41,527 bases of DNA, taken from an uncultured Acinetobacter sp. (GTDB lineage: Bacteria; Cyanobacteriota; Vampirovibrionia; Gastranaerophilales; Gastranaerophilaceae). The translations under genes and the position numbers were made by a program. Numbering within the stretch: position 1 is the first letter of the stretch; every line of letters starts with the position of its first letter. Below are positions 8,257-16,728 of the stretch, piece by piece. The DNA lies in NCBI GenBank assembly GCA_900321205.1, contig ONVC01000014.1, positions 1 through 41,527 on the forward strand, given 5' to 3'. The notes beneath the pieces are model-generated. The model searched no databases. It was not told the origin of the DNA and saw only the letters and a program-made list of their open reading frames with translations.

Positions 8257-9561
8257 ATGAACAATTTTGCAATTAATAATCTTGCAAATATGGAATTCAT
8301 GCTCTATGGCGGAAGGTCAGGCATGAATATGAACTGTCCGAGTATTTACAACGGTTACAGGTTACCTAACTCTGTTTTTGGTAATCCTTACGGGATGTAC
8401 ACTCAATATAATAATCCGACTTTTAACGGTTATAATAATACCGGTTTTGGTCAGAATATTCCTTCAAATTATGCACAAAAAACAGAGACAAATACGCAAG
8501 CTTCGAACACATCTTTTCAGCAGGGAATAACTCAGGAAGATATGGACAAACTTGCTGATTATTACGCAAAAAACAATGTTCTTGAAGAAGGGTTTACGGG
8601 TGCTCTTACAGGAGGTTTGAGCTGGATGGCATTTGAACATGCTCAGTCCGTTTTCCATCCGAAAAATGCCATAAAAGGTGCGAAAGCCGCAAACGAGATA
8701 TTTAAAAATATCCCGAAAGGATTTGCAAAAGAAAATGCGGCATTATTGGAACAAGCCCATTTTGCCGTTCAGCAGGCAGTAAGAGATACCGGAAAAAAGG
8801 GCTGGTGGTCTAAGTGGTTAAGAAATCCGCTTGATAAAAAAGCAATAGATCCGCTGGTTAAAGATATGGAAAGGGCTATTGCAAGCAGAAAAGTTGATAA
8901 AATTGCGGAAGCAACAGCACGTTTGCAGGCTGCAAGAGGTATGGACGGAAGAATTGCAGGCGCTCTTACGGGAAGAAAAACAGTAGCGGAACGACTTAAA
9001 TCGAAAGCTGACACAATACTGAAAGATAAAAATAATCTAATCAGTATGAATAAGAGCGTTATTACAAATAACTTCGGCGAACTTATAAAGACCGGCTTCA
9101 AAAAAGATTTTGTCGGATTTATGATTTTTGAAACAATATTCAATGCAGGCAAGATAATGACTGCATTCCAGAAGGATACAAAAACAGGCGTAGAACAAAC
9201 AACTCAGTCATTAGGCAAATCGGCATTAGGTACAGCAGGTTGGTGCGCAGGACGTGCGGCAGGAACGCTGCTTGCGGCAAAAGTCGGAGCAACCCTGGGA
9301 TTAGGCGCAGGTCCGGTAGGTGCAGTTGTCGGAGCTTTAATTGGATTTACGGTAGGTTCAGTCGGCATGTGGGCAGGTCATAAGCTGGGTAACAAGATAT
9401 TCGGTACTGATGTCGCCGATAAAGTAGAAGCGCGCAATATGGCTAAAACACAGGACGGTCAGGCAGAGCTCCTGCAGTTTGCAATGGAAAAAGCACAGGA
9501 AGGCAAGACTGACGCAAAGACAAATCAAATAGTTTATAAAGCGTTAAACGCTTATGCATAA
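8257..9561 (+). CDS. Glycine-zipper protein with Asn/Tyr/Gly-rich N-terminus
   Basis: A 434-residue protein I do not recognise. Residues 1-90 are low-complexity and rich in Asn, Gly, Tyr and Phe, without a signal peptide. A middle helical, Lys/Ala-rich region follows (about 110-300). Residues about 325-385 form two or more hydrophobic Gly-x3-Gly helices (GTAGWCAGRAAG, then GAGPVGAVVGALIGFTVGSV), a glycine-zipper pattern seen in membrane-inserting proteins and some pore-forming toxins. The C-terminus is soluble and helical. It stands alone between a divergent TrmB-type gene and a terminator at 9594-9630. The upstream region has two aaggttag repeats (about 8222 and 8240). Membrane insertion is inferred; toxin activity is only a possibility. 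Confidence 0.75.
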   Translation: MNNFAINNLANMEFMLYGGRSGMNMNCPSIYNGYRLPNSVFGNPYGMYTQYNNPTFNGYNNTGFGQNIPSNYAQKTETNTQASNTSFQQGITQEDMDKLADYYAKNNVLEEGFTGALTGGLSWMAFEHAQSVFHPKNAIKGAKAANEIFKNIPKGFAKENAALLEQAHFAVQQAVRDTGKKGWWSKWLRNPLDKKAIDPLVKDMERAIASRKVDKIAEATARLQAARGMDGRIAGALTGRKTVAERLKSKADTILKDKNNLISMNKSVITNNFGELIKTGFKKDFVGFMIFETIFNAGKIMTAFQKDTKTGVEQTTQSLGKSALGTAGWCAGRAAGTLLAAKVGATLGLGAGPVGAVVGALIGFTVGSVGMWAGHKLGNKIFGTDVADKVEARNMAKTQDGQAELLQFAMEKAQEGKTDAKTNQIVYKALNAYA

Positions 9562-9593
9562 AAGTTTATAAAATACCTTATTAATTAACCTAA

Positions 9594-9630
9594 CCCTTTC
9601 GTATTTTGAGGAGCGAAAGGGATTCTTTTT
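9594..9630 (+). terminator. Terminator after the glycine-zipper gene
   Basis: Stem ccctttcg/cgaaaggg followed by a T-rich stretch (gattcttttt). Confidence 0.75.
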
Positions 9631-9648
9631 GTGTAAATACCAAAGAGA

Positions 9649-9679
9649 GCAAGATTATTTCATGTTAAAATAATCTTGC
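9649..9679 (+). promoter_or_regulatory. Inverted repeat just upstream of ilvD
   Basis: Perfect 12-base arms gcaagattattt (9649-9660) and aaataatcttgc (9668-9679) around seven bases. The right side includes TGTTAAAAT, a possible extended -10, and the repeat ends one base before the ilvD Shine-Dalgarno site. It may be an operator over the promoter, or an RNA hairpin that affects translation. There is no T-run, so it is not a simple terminator. Confidence 0.6.
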
Positions 9680-9693
9680 AAAGGGGTATAAAA

Positions 9694-11364
9694 ATGAGAA
9701 GTGACAACATTAAAAAAGGAGTTGCAAAAACTCCGCACAGAAGTCTTTTGATGGCAACAGGAGTATCAAAAAAGAATATGAACACTCCGTTTATAGGAAT
9801 TGCAAGTTCTTTTTCCGACCTTGTTCCCGGGCATATCGGACTGAGAGATTTAGAGCGTCAGATTGAAAAAGGTATTCATACCGGAGGCGGTCAGGCTTTC
9901 ATATTCGGAGTTCCTGCCGTATGTGACGGAATTGCAATGGGGCATGACGGAATGAGATATTCGCTTCCTTCCAGAGATTTGATTGCAGACTGTGTAGAAA
10001 CAGTTGCTAACGCTCATCAGCTTGACGGACTTGTTCTTCTTTCAAATTGTGATAAGATTACCCCAGGAATGTTAATTGCCGCTGCAAGAGTAAATATTCC
10101 CTGTATTATTGTTACGGCAGGCCCTATGCTCAACGGTGAAAGCAAATGTGAAAAGCTCACAATGATTAAAGGTGCTTTTGAGGCTGTCGGGAAATACAGA
10201 AATAAAGAGATAACGGAAGAAAGATTGTTAGAACTTGAAGAGGCGTCTTGTCCTTCTGCGGGGGCTTGTCAGGGTTTATATACGGCGAACACTATGGCTT
10301 GCTTAACAGAGGTTATGGGAATGAGCCTTCCGCATTGTGCAACTGCCTCAGCTGTATCTTCTGAAAAGCGCAGAATAGCCTTTGAAAGCGGTATGCAGAT
10401 AGTCGAACTTGTTAAACAGGATAAAAAACCGCTGGATATAATAAACAGAGATTCATTGAGAAATGCTATTGTAGCTGATTTGGCAATGGGCGGTTCTACA
10501 AACTCATTCCTGCATATATTAGCAATAGCCAATGCGGCAGGAATCGGTGATGACAAGAAAGACGGAATATCTCTAAAAGACTTTGAAGAACTTTCACACA
10601 AGATTCATCAGTTTGTAAAACTTGAACCCTCAAATGATATTACAATGACAGAGTTTCATCAGGCAGGCGGGGTAAATGCGGTTTTACAGGAACTCCTGAG
10701 AAGTGTTCCAGAGTTTAAGGATTTGGAAGGTGTTGCATTAGAAAAAACAAGCAAAATTGTTAAAAACGCTTATGCGGATAAATCAGTTATTCACGATTAC
10801 AAAGAGCCGTTTACAACAAAACCGGGCTTGGGCATTTTATACGGCAATATTGCGCCTGATGGTTCGGTCATAAAGATTTCAGCTGTTGACGAAAGCTGTT
10901 ATGAGTTTGAAGGAACTGCAAAAACTTTTGACTCCGAAGAAGAAGCAATGAATGCTCTTGAAGAAGACAAAATTAAAGCAGGTGACGTTATTGTTATAAG
11001 GTACGAAGGTCCGAAGGGCGGTCCCGGCATGAGAGAAATGCTTGCCCCGACATCTCTGCTTGTAGGAAAAGGTTTGGGGACAAAAGCTGCACTGATTACT
11101 GACGGCAGATTTTCAGGCGGTACAAGAGGAATCTGTGTCGGACACATTTGTCCTGAGGCTGCAAATGGCGGTGTTATAGCACTCATAGAAGACGGTGATA
11201 AAATCAAAATCGATATAAATAAACGAACTCTGGATTTGATGGTTGATGAAAAAACTCTTGAGGAAAGACGTAAAAATCTAAAACCGTATAAAATACAGCA
11301 AAACGGTCTTTTGGGTAAATATGCAAGAACCGTAAGCGATGCTTCGCACGGTGCTATTGTATAG
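9694..11364 (+). CDS. ilvD: Dihydroxy-acid dehydratase
   Basis: Dehydrates dihydroxy-isovalerate and dihydroxy-methylvalerate, the third step of valine and isoleucine synthesis. The 556-residue length is typical. Family motifs are intact: [10 protein letters not shown] (C119), [17 protein letters not shown] (C192), and [12 protein letters not shown] near residue 440. The position that is Cys in [2Fe-2S]-type enzymes reads VPGHIGL, as in the oxygen-sensitive [4Fe-4S] type of E. coli, which suits an anaerobe. ATG 9694 is chosen because aagggg (9681-9686) precedes it; a TTG at 9676 lies inside the upstream inverted repeat. The other branched-chain genes are not nearby. The next gene follows after 12 bases. 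Confidence 0.96.
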   Translation: MRSDNIKKGVAKTPHRSLLMATGVSKKNMNTPFIGIASSFSDLVPGHIGLRDLERQIEKGIHTGGGQAFIFGVPAVCDGIAMGHDGMRYSLPSRDLIADCVETVANAHQLDGLVLLSNCDKITPGMLIAAARVNIPCIIVTAGPMLNGESKCEKLTMIKGAFEAVGKYRNKEITEERLLELEEASCPSAGACQGLYTANTMACLTEVMGMSLPHCATASAVSSEKRRIAFESGMQIVELVKQDKKPLDIINRDSLRNAIVADLAMGGSTNSFLHILAIANAAGIGDDKKDGISLKDFEELSHKIHQFVKLEPSNDITMTEFHQAGGVNAVLQELLRSVPEFKDLEGVALEKTSKIVKNAYADKSVIHDYKEPFTTKPGLGILYGNIAPDGSVIKISAVDESCYEFEGTAKTFDSEEEAMNALEEDKIKAGDVIVIRYEGPKGGPGMREMLAPTSLLVGKGLGTKAALITDGRFSGGTRGICVGHICPEAANGGVIALIEDGDKIKIDINKRTLDLMVDEKTLEERRKNLKPYKIQQNGLLGKYARTVSDASHGAIV

Positions 11365-11376
11365 AGGTAATTGGTT

Positions 11377-11889
11377 TTGGATAAGCAATCATTACGAAAG
11401 TGGGCAAGGGGTAAACGAAAAGAGCTTGATATGGAGAAAATCAGCTCTATATTGGTAAGCAAGCTTGTCCAAACAGATGAATACAAAAACTCAAAAAACA
11501 TAATGATTTTTTATCCTGTGAAAGATGAGGTTAATCTTCTGCCATTATTAGAAGACAAAACAAAAAACTATTATTTGCCGCGAATAAACGGCAAAGACCT
11601 CGAATGCTGTCCTTATTGTTATGGTGATGCTCTTTGCGAGTCAAAATTTCACACTCAGGAACCGACCTGTCAGACTTGTGAAAAAACGTGCATAGATTTA
11701 GTAATTGTACCTGCTCTTGCCTGTGATAAAGACGGTTATCGCTTAGGGTACGGCGGTGGATTTTATGACAGATTTTTAAGAGATTTCAAAAATATAAAAA
11801 TGTGCTGTATCCCTCATGAGCTCTATGTTGAAACAGTTTTCCCGGAATTTTTCGATGAAAAAATTGATATAATAATTTGTAGCAAATAA
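11377..11889 (+). CDS. 5-formyltetrahydrofolate cyclo-ligase
   Basis: ATP-dependent conversion of 5-formyl-THF to 5,10-methenyl-THF in one-carbon metabolism. The family hallmark DKDGYRLGYGGGFYDRFL is present near residues 117-135, with an N-terminal KQSLRKWARGKRKEL helix. At 170 residues it is slightly shorter than many homologs. The segment ECCPYCYGDALCES then CQTCEKTC is unusually Cys-rich for this family and might bind metal. TTG 11377 is preferred because the gagg of the ribosome binding site (11364-11367) lies nine bases upstream; TTG 11371 would be too close. It is 12 bases after ilvD, so cotranscription is likely. Confidence 0.88.
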   Translation: MDKQSLRKWARGKRKELDMEKISSILVSKLVQTDEYKNSKNIMIFYPVKDEVNLLPLLEDKTKNYYLPRINGKDLECCPYCYGDALCESKFHTQEPTCQTCEKTCIDLVIVPALACDKDGYRLGYGGGFYDRFLRDFKNIKMCCIPHELYVETVFPEFFDEKIDIIICSK

Positions 11890-11916
11890 ATTTTTTATAA
11901 GGTTTAATTATTATAA

Positions 11917-13389
11917 ATGAAAATATTCCAAATTGTTGCAAATCAATTTTATAATATAAATCAGGTACAAATCCCGCATTCGCAAAAAACGCATTCAAAT
12001 ATCTTTTTAACGAATCCAATCCCGTTTGATACCGTTAGTTTTACTGCGTCAAAAGCAAGCGGAACTCCGCTTAAAAAACTCGCAGAATACGGAATGCCTG
12101 ATATGTACACGGGAAAAGAGATGATGTCGAATGGCGCTTTGTCGCGTCTGCTGAAGAACGGTGTATTTAATATGCCGTTAAATAAATTAATTCCTATTTT
12201 GGAAAAATATAACAATTCGTTGCATGAGACTGAGCAGGAAGTATTAAAATTATTGAAGTCTGTTGAAAAAAAACAGCCTCATCTAAAAATTAACGAAGCG
12301 TTTCAAAAACTTTTTCCCGAACAGCAAAAAAGTTTGCTTAACATTCAGCGGCCTGTTTTTCAGGAAATAACAAAGAAAGCCTGTGATATGCCAAGGAGTT
12401 TTTATGATGATTATATTGATTTAATGCGTTATACAAATAAGAAAATTGCAAAAGACCCTACTATTTCTCACTTTTCTGAAAAAGAGTTTATATACAGATT
12501 AGAGCAGGTGGCAAAACAAATTAAAATAACACGGCGTCATACGGAAATTTCTGCAATAAACCGCTTATTAAGAGAAGCAAAAAATTTGTTCCGTAATCAA
12601 ATTGAAGAAAAGAAAAAATTCGGGCGCGGTATAGCTGCAAAAAAATTAAAAATGGAATACCAGATGCAGCCTGCGATTTTAAAACAAAATACTCAAAATC
12701 TTCAGTATTTAAGGGAATTATTTGAAAAATCTTATATCAAAAACAATAAAGAAATCAGAACTCTTTTTGATGTAACAAATGCAAAGATATACGGTTTCCC
12801 GACTTTTGAACCTTTTAAAAGGCAAGAGTTTATATATGATTTAAAAAACATTGTAAAATTTTTGAAAAACAAAGAACTTGAAGCTGAAATTATTCAGATA
12901 GCCAGAAGGCTTCCGACATCATCTGATGAAGTATCAGCATTTGTTGTAAAACACGTAAATGACACTCCTGAAAAAATAGGATACTATTTATTTAAAGGCT
13001 CTCTTGCTTCTATTGAACACATTGAACCGCGAGTTTCTCAGGTTAAAGAAGAATCGGTAATACATAAGGCAGGAAAGAAGAAAAAAAAGAAAGCAAAAAC
13101 CAATAATACCGTTTCTCAAAGAAATCATATCAATAATTATGGCTTAAGCAGTGCTTATATAAACTCCCTTCGCTCAAACATGCCTTTTGATGAATGGGTA
13201 AGACAAAATCCTCATATATACAAAACATGTCAAAAATATGTTGACCGTTTGATAGAACTGTATAAAACAGGTAAGTTTGCACAAGTCGGATTGAACAAGT
13301 CTTATATTACAACATTTGCGGACAGAGTACATATCAACTCTCCTGCTGAAAAACCGATTATACTGGATTTAAGTAAGCTGAAAGATTAA
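11917..13389 (+). CDS. Orphan protein with N-terminal Phe-x-Ala motif
   Basis: A 490-residue protein I do not recognise. It starts MKIFQIVANQFYNINQVQ, a pattern close to the start of the protein at 25199 (MKIVNLVANNQYRY), and has a VSFTAS motif at about residues 44-49. The rest is helical and very basic, with a KKKKKKAK run near residue 390 and a soluble C-terminus. No signal peptide, membrane segment or enzyme motif is visible. No Shine-Dalgarno site precedes the ATG; TAATTA six bases upstream is a weak -10. It stands 27 bases after the cyclo-ligase gene. Confidence 0.75.
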   Translation: MKIFQIVANQFYNINQVQIPHSQKTHSNIFLTNPIPFDTVSFTASKASGTPLKKLAEYGMPDMYTGKEMMSNGALSRLLKNGVFNMPLNKLIPILEKYNNSLHETEQEVLKLLKSVEKKQPHLKINEAFQKLFPEQQKSLLNIQRPVFQEITKKACDMPRSFYDDYIDLMRYTNKKIAKDPTISHFSEKEFIYRLEQVAKQIKITRRHTEISAINRLLREAKNLFRNQIEEKKKFGRGIAAKKLKMEYQMQPAILKQNTQNLQYLRELFEKSYIKNNKEIRTLFDVTNAKIYGFPTFEPFKRQEFIYDLKNIVKFLKNKELEAEIIQIARRLPTSSDEVSAFVVKHVNDTPEKIGYYLFKGSLASIEHIEPRVSQVKEESVIHKAGKKKKKKAKTNNTVSQRNHINNYGLSSAYINSLRSNMPFDEWVRQNPHIYKTCQKYVDRLIELYKTGKFAQVGLNKSYITTFADRVHINSPAEKPIILDLSKLKD

Positions 13390-13425
13390 TTAACAGCGTA
13401 GATTTTTTATGCTAATATTTATCTT

Positions 13426-14409
13426 ATGATAAGTAAAATTGTGCCTTTATTAGAATGTTCAAGAATATTTTCTCTGCCGATGACCGTTTTATCCTGGCTT
13501 GTGGTTTTTACGTATTCCGTTATTCATTCGGGAAATGTATGGTATGGTCTGCTGAGTTTGGTCGGAGTCTGTCTCCTTCATTTGGGCACAAATGTTCTTG
13601 ATGATTTTTTTGATTACAAGTCCTTAATCAAACTGGTGGATTTTAATAAAATAGAATACTTGAAAAATACTCAAAATACTAAATGCAGGTATTTGGTATC
13701 CGGTGTTTTAAAAGAATCTCAGGTCTTGGCTCTGGCATGTTTTTATTTCTTTGCTGCAGGTTTAATCGGCATATTCTTTTTTGTCAAATGCGGAACTCCG
13801 GTTTTAAAAATAGGTTTAGCTGCAGGGGTAATAGCTGTTTTGTATTCTTTTTTATCAAAAATCAGGCTGTCTGAGATTGCAATAGCCGTAATGTACGGTC
13901 CGCTTTTGTTTTGCGGAGTAAATTATGTAATGACAAAAACTATTCCCTGGGAAATTTTTGTTCTTGCAGTTCCTACCATGATAATGACTGTTGTTCTTCT
14001 TTATATTCATTCAGTTATGGACTTTGATTATGATTTGAAAGAAGGACATTATACCGTTGCAAATATTTTTAACTCTCAGCTGGATTCTCTTGTAGTACTG
14101 AAAATATTTTTGATTATTGCATACGTTTCTCTGTTCGGGATATGTATTTTTGATATTTCAGACTGGCAGGTTTTACTTGCTCTTCTTACTATTCCGCTTG
14201 CAGTTGATTTGTATAAATCAACGACGGATTTTTCACTGGATAACAGCTCTGTGCCGGAGCATAAATGGTTCCATTTCCCGATGGAAAATATGGAGCGTAT
14301 TGAAAAATTAAACGCCGAAAGTTTTATGATAAGAATGTACCAGTCAAGAAATCTTATGATGTATTTTTCTCTGTTTTTGACGCTGGGACTTATCCTTGCA
14401 AATTTATAA
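13426..14409 (+). CDS. UbiA-family prenyltransferase
   Basis: Integral membrane protein of 327 residues with about eight hydrophobic helices. Both Asp-rich prenyl-diphosphate binding motifs of the UbiA superfamily are present: NVLDDFFDY (N56, D59, D60, D63) and MDFDYDLKEG (D199, D201, D203). Such enzymes attach prenyl chains to aromatic or other acceptors; MenA-like action in quinone synthesis is one option, but the acceptor is not visible and no quinone genes are adjacent. The start is preceded by TGCTAATAT, with the TAATAT hexamer seven bases before the ATG, and no Shine-Dalgarno site. Confidence 0.85.
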   Translation: MISKIVPLLECSRIFSLPMTVLSWLVVFTYSVIHSGNVWYGLLSLVGVCLLHLGTNVLDDFFDYKSLIKLVDFNKIEYLKNTQNTKCRYLVSGVLKESQVLALACFYFFAAGLIGIFFFVKCGTPVLKIGLAAGVIAVLYSFLSKIRLSEIAIAVMYGPLLFCGVNYVMTKTIPWEIFVLAVPTMIMTVVLLYIHSVMDFDYDLKEGHYTVANIFNSQLDSLVVLKIFLIIAYVSLFGICIFDISDWQVLLALLTIPLAVDLYKSTTDFSLDNSSVPEHKWFHFPMENMERIEKLNAESFMIRMYQSRNLMMYFSLFLTLGLILANL

Positions 14410-14454
14410 TTCTGCGGCAGGCAAAAATTTTTATTGACGTGTTTTATTTTGGAC

Positions 14455-15387
14455 ATGAATGTTTCAGCAATAAATGCATACCCGAATATATATAAAATTC
14501 CGGTAAAGTATAATGCAACAGCCTTTAAAGCTCGTGATTTTCTTGATTTGCCGGAAAAAGCTATTATTGAAAAAATAAAAGCTTCCGTAACTCCGGATAA
14601 TTTTTTGGGACAGGGAACAGAGGCAGAAGTTTACAGAATAAAAGGCACAAAATACTGTGTAAGAATCCCTTATCTGGCACAGGATATAAACAGATTTAAT
14701 TATTCAAAAGAGCTTACACCCATAGATAAAGTTAATCATGTGGTTGCAAAACTTGGTTTTGGTGCATCTGTTATGAAATATTTTGAAGGTATTGTACCAA
14801 AATGGTATGTTAATAACAGTCGTAACAGATATAATCTTCAGGAAAAAATTGCAGATATGCCGGTAAGGTCATATTCAGAACTTTTACACCAAATAGCTGA
14901 TGCAGTTGATAATGAAATGATTTTTGACTTTTCAGGCGGAAATTTGATTGTAGATACAGAAAAACAAAAATTAACTGCTATAGATTTTTATGGTATAACA
15001 GACAACCCCAGACCAATAAGACCTCTTTCGGAAATGTATTCTGTATTAACCTGCTATGGAGCAGAAAAGAGAACAGGAAAGAAGATTTTTGATAAAATAA
15101 TTGAGGCAGGATTAGAAGAGTTTAAACCTGATAACATTCCTTGCATGGATATTGAATTATTTGATTTTAACGGATTAGTTTTAAAAAGAAATAGTGATAA
15201 TAATAGTTTTGGACGGGGAAATATTAACAAATATATAAATCCGATTAATAAGCTGATAGATACGATTTATGAAAATATAAAAGACCTAAAGCAACTAAAG
15301 AAAAAAGAAATAACAGATAAATCCGTTTCTAAACTTTTAGAAGAAAAACTTATAAACTGCAGAAGATTGTTAAGACGCATTAAATAA
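14455..15387 (+). CDS. Kinase-fold protein with N-terminal Phe-Lys-Ala motif
   Basis: A 310-residue protein that looks like an aminoglycoside-phosphotransferase/protein-kinase fold. A glycine-rich loop FLGQGTEAEVYRI (about residues 51-63) is followed by YCVRI, where the usual VAIK lysine would be Arg. The catalytic-loop-like FDFSGGNLIV has D158 and Asn at the right spacing, and AIDFYG supplies the metal-binding D177. The N-terminal 30 residues carry TAFKARD, like the other FxA orphans. ATG 14455 (MNVSAINAYPN) fits the conserved start; an upstream TTG-type start is less likely. Substrate unknown; the Lys-to-Arg change makes activity uncertain. Confidence 0.7.
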   Translation: MNVSAINAYPNIYKIPVKYNATAFKARDFLDLPEKAIIEKIKASVTPDNFLGQGTEAEVYRIKGTKYCVRIPYLAQDINRFNYSKELTPIDKVNHVVAKLGFGASVMKYFEGIVPKWYVNNSRNRYNLQEKIADMPVRSYSELLHQIADAVDNEMIFDFSGGNLIVDTEKQKLTAIDFYGITDNPRPIRPLSEMYSVLTCYGAEKRTGKKIFDKIIEAGLEEFKPDNIPCMDIELFDFNGLVLKRNSDNNSFGRGNINKYINPINKLIDTIYENIKDLKQLKKKEITDKSVSKLLEEKLINCRRLLRRIK

Positions 15388-15436
15388 TATTTAGCAAAAT
15401 AATCAAATAAAGATTATATAAAGGGAGTTAAAAAGT

Positions 15437-15484
15437 ATGGTACACTTAAATAGTGAGGGTATAAATAACAGGAGGGAAATATGA
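15437..15484 (+). CDS. Coupled 15-codon mini-ORF (MVHLNSEGINNRREI)
   Basis: Short ORF ahead of the DegT-type gene. It has its own Shine-Dalgarno site (aagggag, 15421-15427), and its TGA stop overlaps the next gene's start as ATGA (15481-15484). The downstream ribosome binding site (aggaggg) lies inside it. It may be a leader peptide for translational coupling. It could also be chance. Confidence 0.4.
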   Translation: MVHLNSEGINNRREI

Positions 15485-16599
15485 TTCCAATTATTGATTC
15501 AAAAAGACAGTATGCAAAAATCGGTTCAGAAGTAGAAAAAGCAGTTTGTGAAGTTTTACGTTCAGGTTCATACATTTTAGGTCCGAATGTAAAAGCATTA
15601 GAAAGTGAACTTGCTGAATATATCGGCTGCAAATATACTGTAGCTCTTAACTCAGGAACAGATGCGTTACATATCGCTCTAAGAGCATTAGATATAGGAA
15701 AAGGTGATGAAGTTATTACAACGGCATTTACATTTGTTGCAACAACAGAATCAATCGAAATTGTAGGTGCAACTCCTGTATTCTGTGATATTGACCCTGA
15801 TACATTCAATATTGACGCAAGCAAGATAGAAGATTTAATTACTCCTCATACAAAAGCTATTATGCCGGTTCACCTGTACGGTCAGCCTGCTGATATGGGT
15901 AAGATTATGGATATTGCAAAACGCCATAACTTATACGTAATCGAAGACTGCTGTCAGGCAATCGGTGCAAAATACAAAGGACAAAAAGTAGGTACTTTTG
16001 GTGATATCGGCTGTTACAGTTTCTATCCGACAAAGAACTTAGGCGGTATGGGTGACGGCGGTCTTATCACCGTTAACAGTGAAAATCTTAAAAACAGAAT
16101 AGTTGCACTCCGTAACCACGGCGGTGCTATCCGTTATCACCATGATGAAATCGGTCTTAACTCACGTCTTGATGAAATTCAGGCAGCAATTTTAAGAGTT
16201 AAATTGAATTATATTGATGAATGGAATAAGGCAAGAAGAGAGCATGCTGCAACGTATAATGCACTATTGTCTGACTGTTCTGATATTCAGACCCCAAAAG
16301 AACTTAGTGATACATATTGTGTTTATCATCAATATACAGTTAAGATTCCAAACAGAGACAATATTCATAAAATGCTTCAGGAAGCAGGCATAGGAGCTAT
16401 GCTTTATTATCCGATTCCTTTGCACATGCAAAAAGTTCATGCTCACTTAGGTTACAAAATGGGCGATTTGCCGATTACAGAGAAAAATACAGAATGTGTT
16501 ATTTCTCTTCCTATGTTCCCTGAGCTGACATTAGAAGAACAAAAAACAGTTGCTTCTACTCTTATTGAATGCATTGAAAAATCAAAAGCATTAGCTTAG
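15481..16599 (+). CDS. DegT/DnrJ/EryC1-family aminotransferase
   Basis: PLP-dependent sugar aminotransferase of 372 residues that would transfer an amino group from glutamate to a nucleotide-linked keto-sugar for surface glycans. Fold signatures are clear: ALNSGTDALHIALRAL, TAFTFVATTESI, IEDCCQAIGAKYKG and the PLP-lysine site FYPTKNLGGMGDGG with K185. The C-terminal LNSRLDEIQAAIL is also typical. The Shine-Dalgarno site aggaggg fixes ATG 15481. No nucleotide-sugar synthesis cluster is adjacent, so the sugar is unknown; a link with the Maf-type glycosyltransferase is conceivable. A terminator follows at 16619. Confidence 0.92.
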   Translation: MIPIIDSKRQYAKIGSEVEKAVCEVLRSGSYILGPNVKALESELAEYIGCKYTVALNSGTDALHIALRALDIGKGDEVITTAFTFVATTESIEIVGATPVFCDIDPDTFNIDASKIEDLITPHTKAIMPVHLYGQPADMGKIMDIAKRHNLYVIEDCCQAIGAKYKGQKVGTFGDIGCYSFYPTKNLGGMGDGGLITVNSENLKNRIVALRNHGGAIRYHHDEIGLNSRLDEIQAAILRVKLNYIDEWNKARREHAATYNALLSDCSDIQTPKELSDTYCVYHQYTVKIPNRDNIHKMLQEAGIGAMLYYPIPLHMQKVHAHLGYKMGDLPITEKNTECVISLPMFPELTLEEQKTVASTLIECIEKSKALA

Positions 16600-16618
16600 G
16601 AGAAATATTTTCAGTAAT

Positions 16619-16651
16619 AAATCTGCTCGGATAAATTATTCGAGCAGATTT
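16619..16651 (+). terminator. Terminator after the aminotransferase gene
   Basis: Eleven-base-pair stem aaatctgctcg/cgagcagattt followed by a T-rich stretch. Confidence 0.75.
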
Positions 16652-16661
16652 GTTTATATTA

Positions 16662-16691
16662 TTGAGTTTTGTTACTAAGTTTGATATAATC
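16662..16691 (+). promoter_or_regulatory. Promoter of the GGDEF gene
   Basis: TTGAGT (16662-16667), 18 bases, TATAAT (16686-16691). The leader carries aagaggaag before ATG 16729. Confidence 0.65.
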
Positions 16692-16728
16692 AGACTATAT
16701 CCGTGAGAATTTAATAAGAGGAAGTTTT

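Noticed and set aside
10899-11501. 200-residue minus-strand open frame over ilvD and the cyclo-ligase gene
   Set aside because: Both plus-strand genes are confidently identified; this frame has no ribosome binding site or domain.
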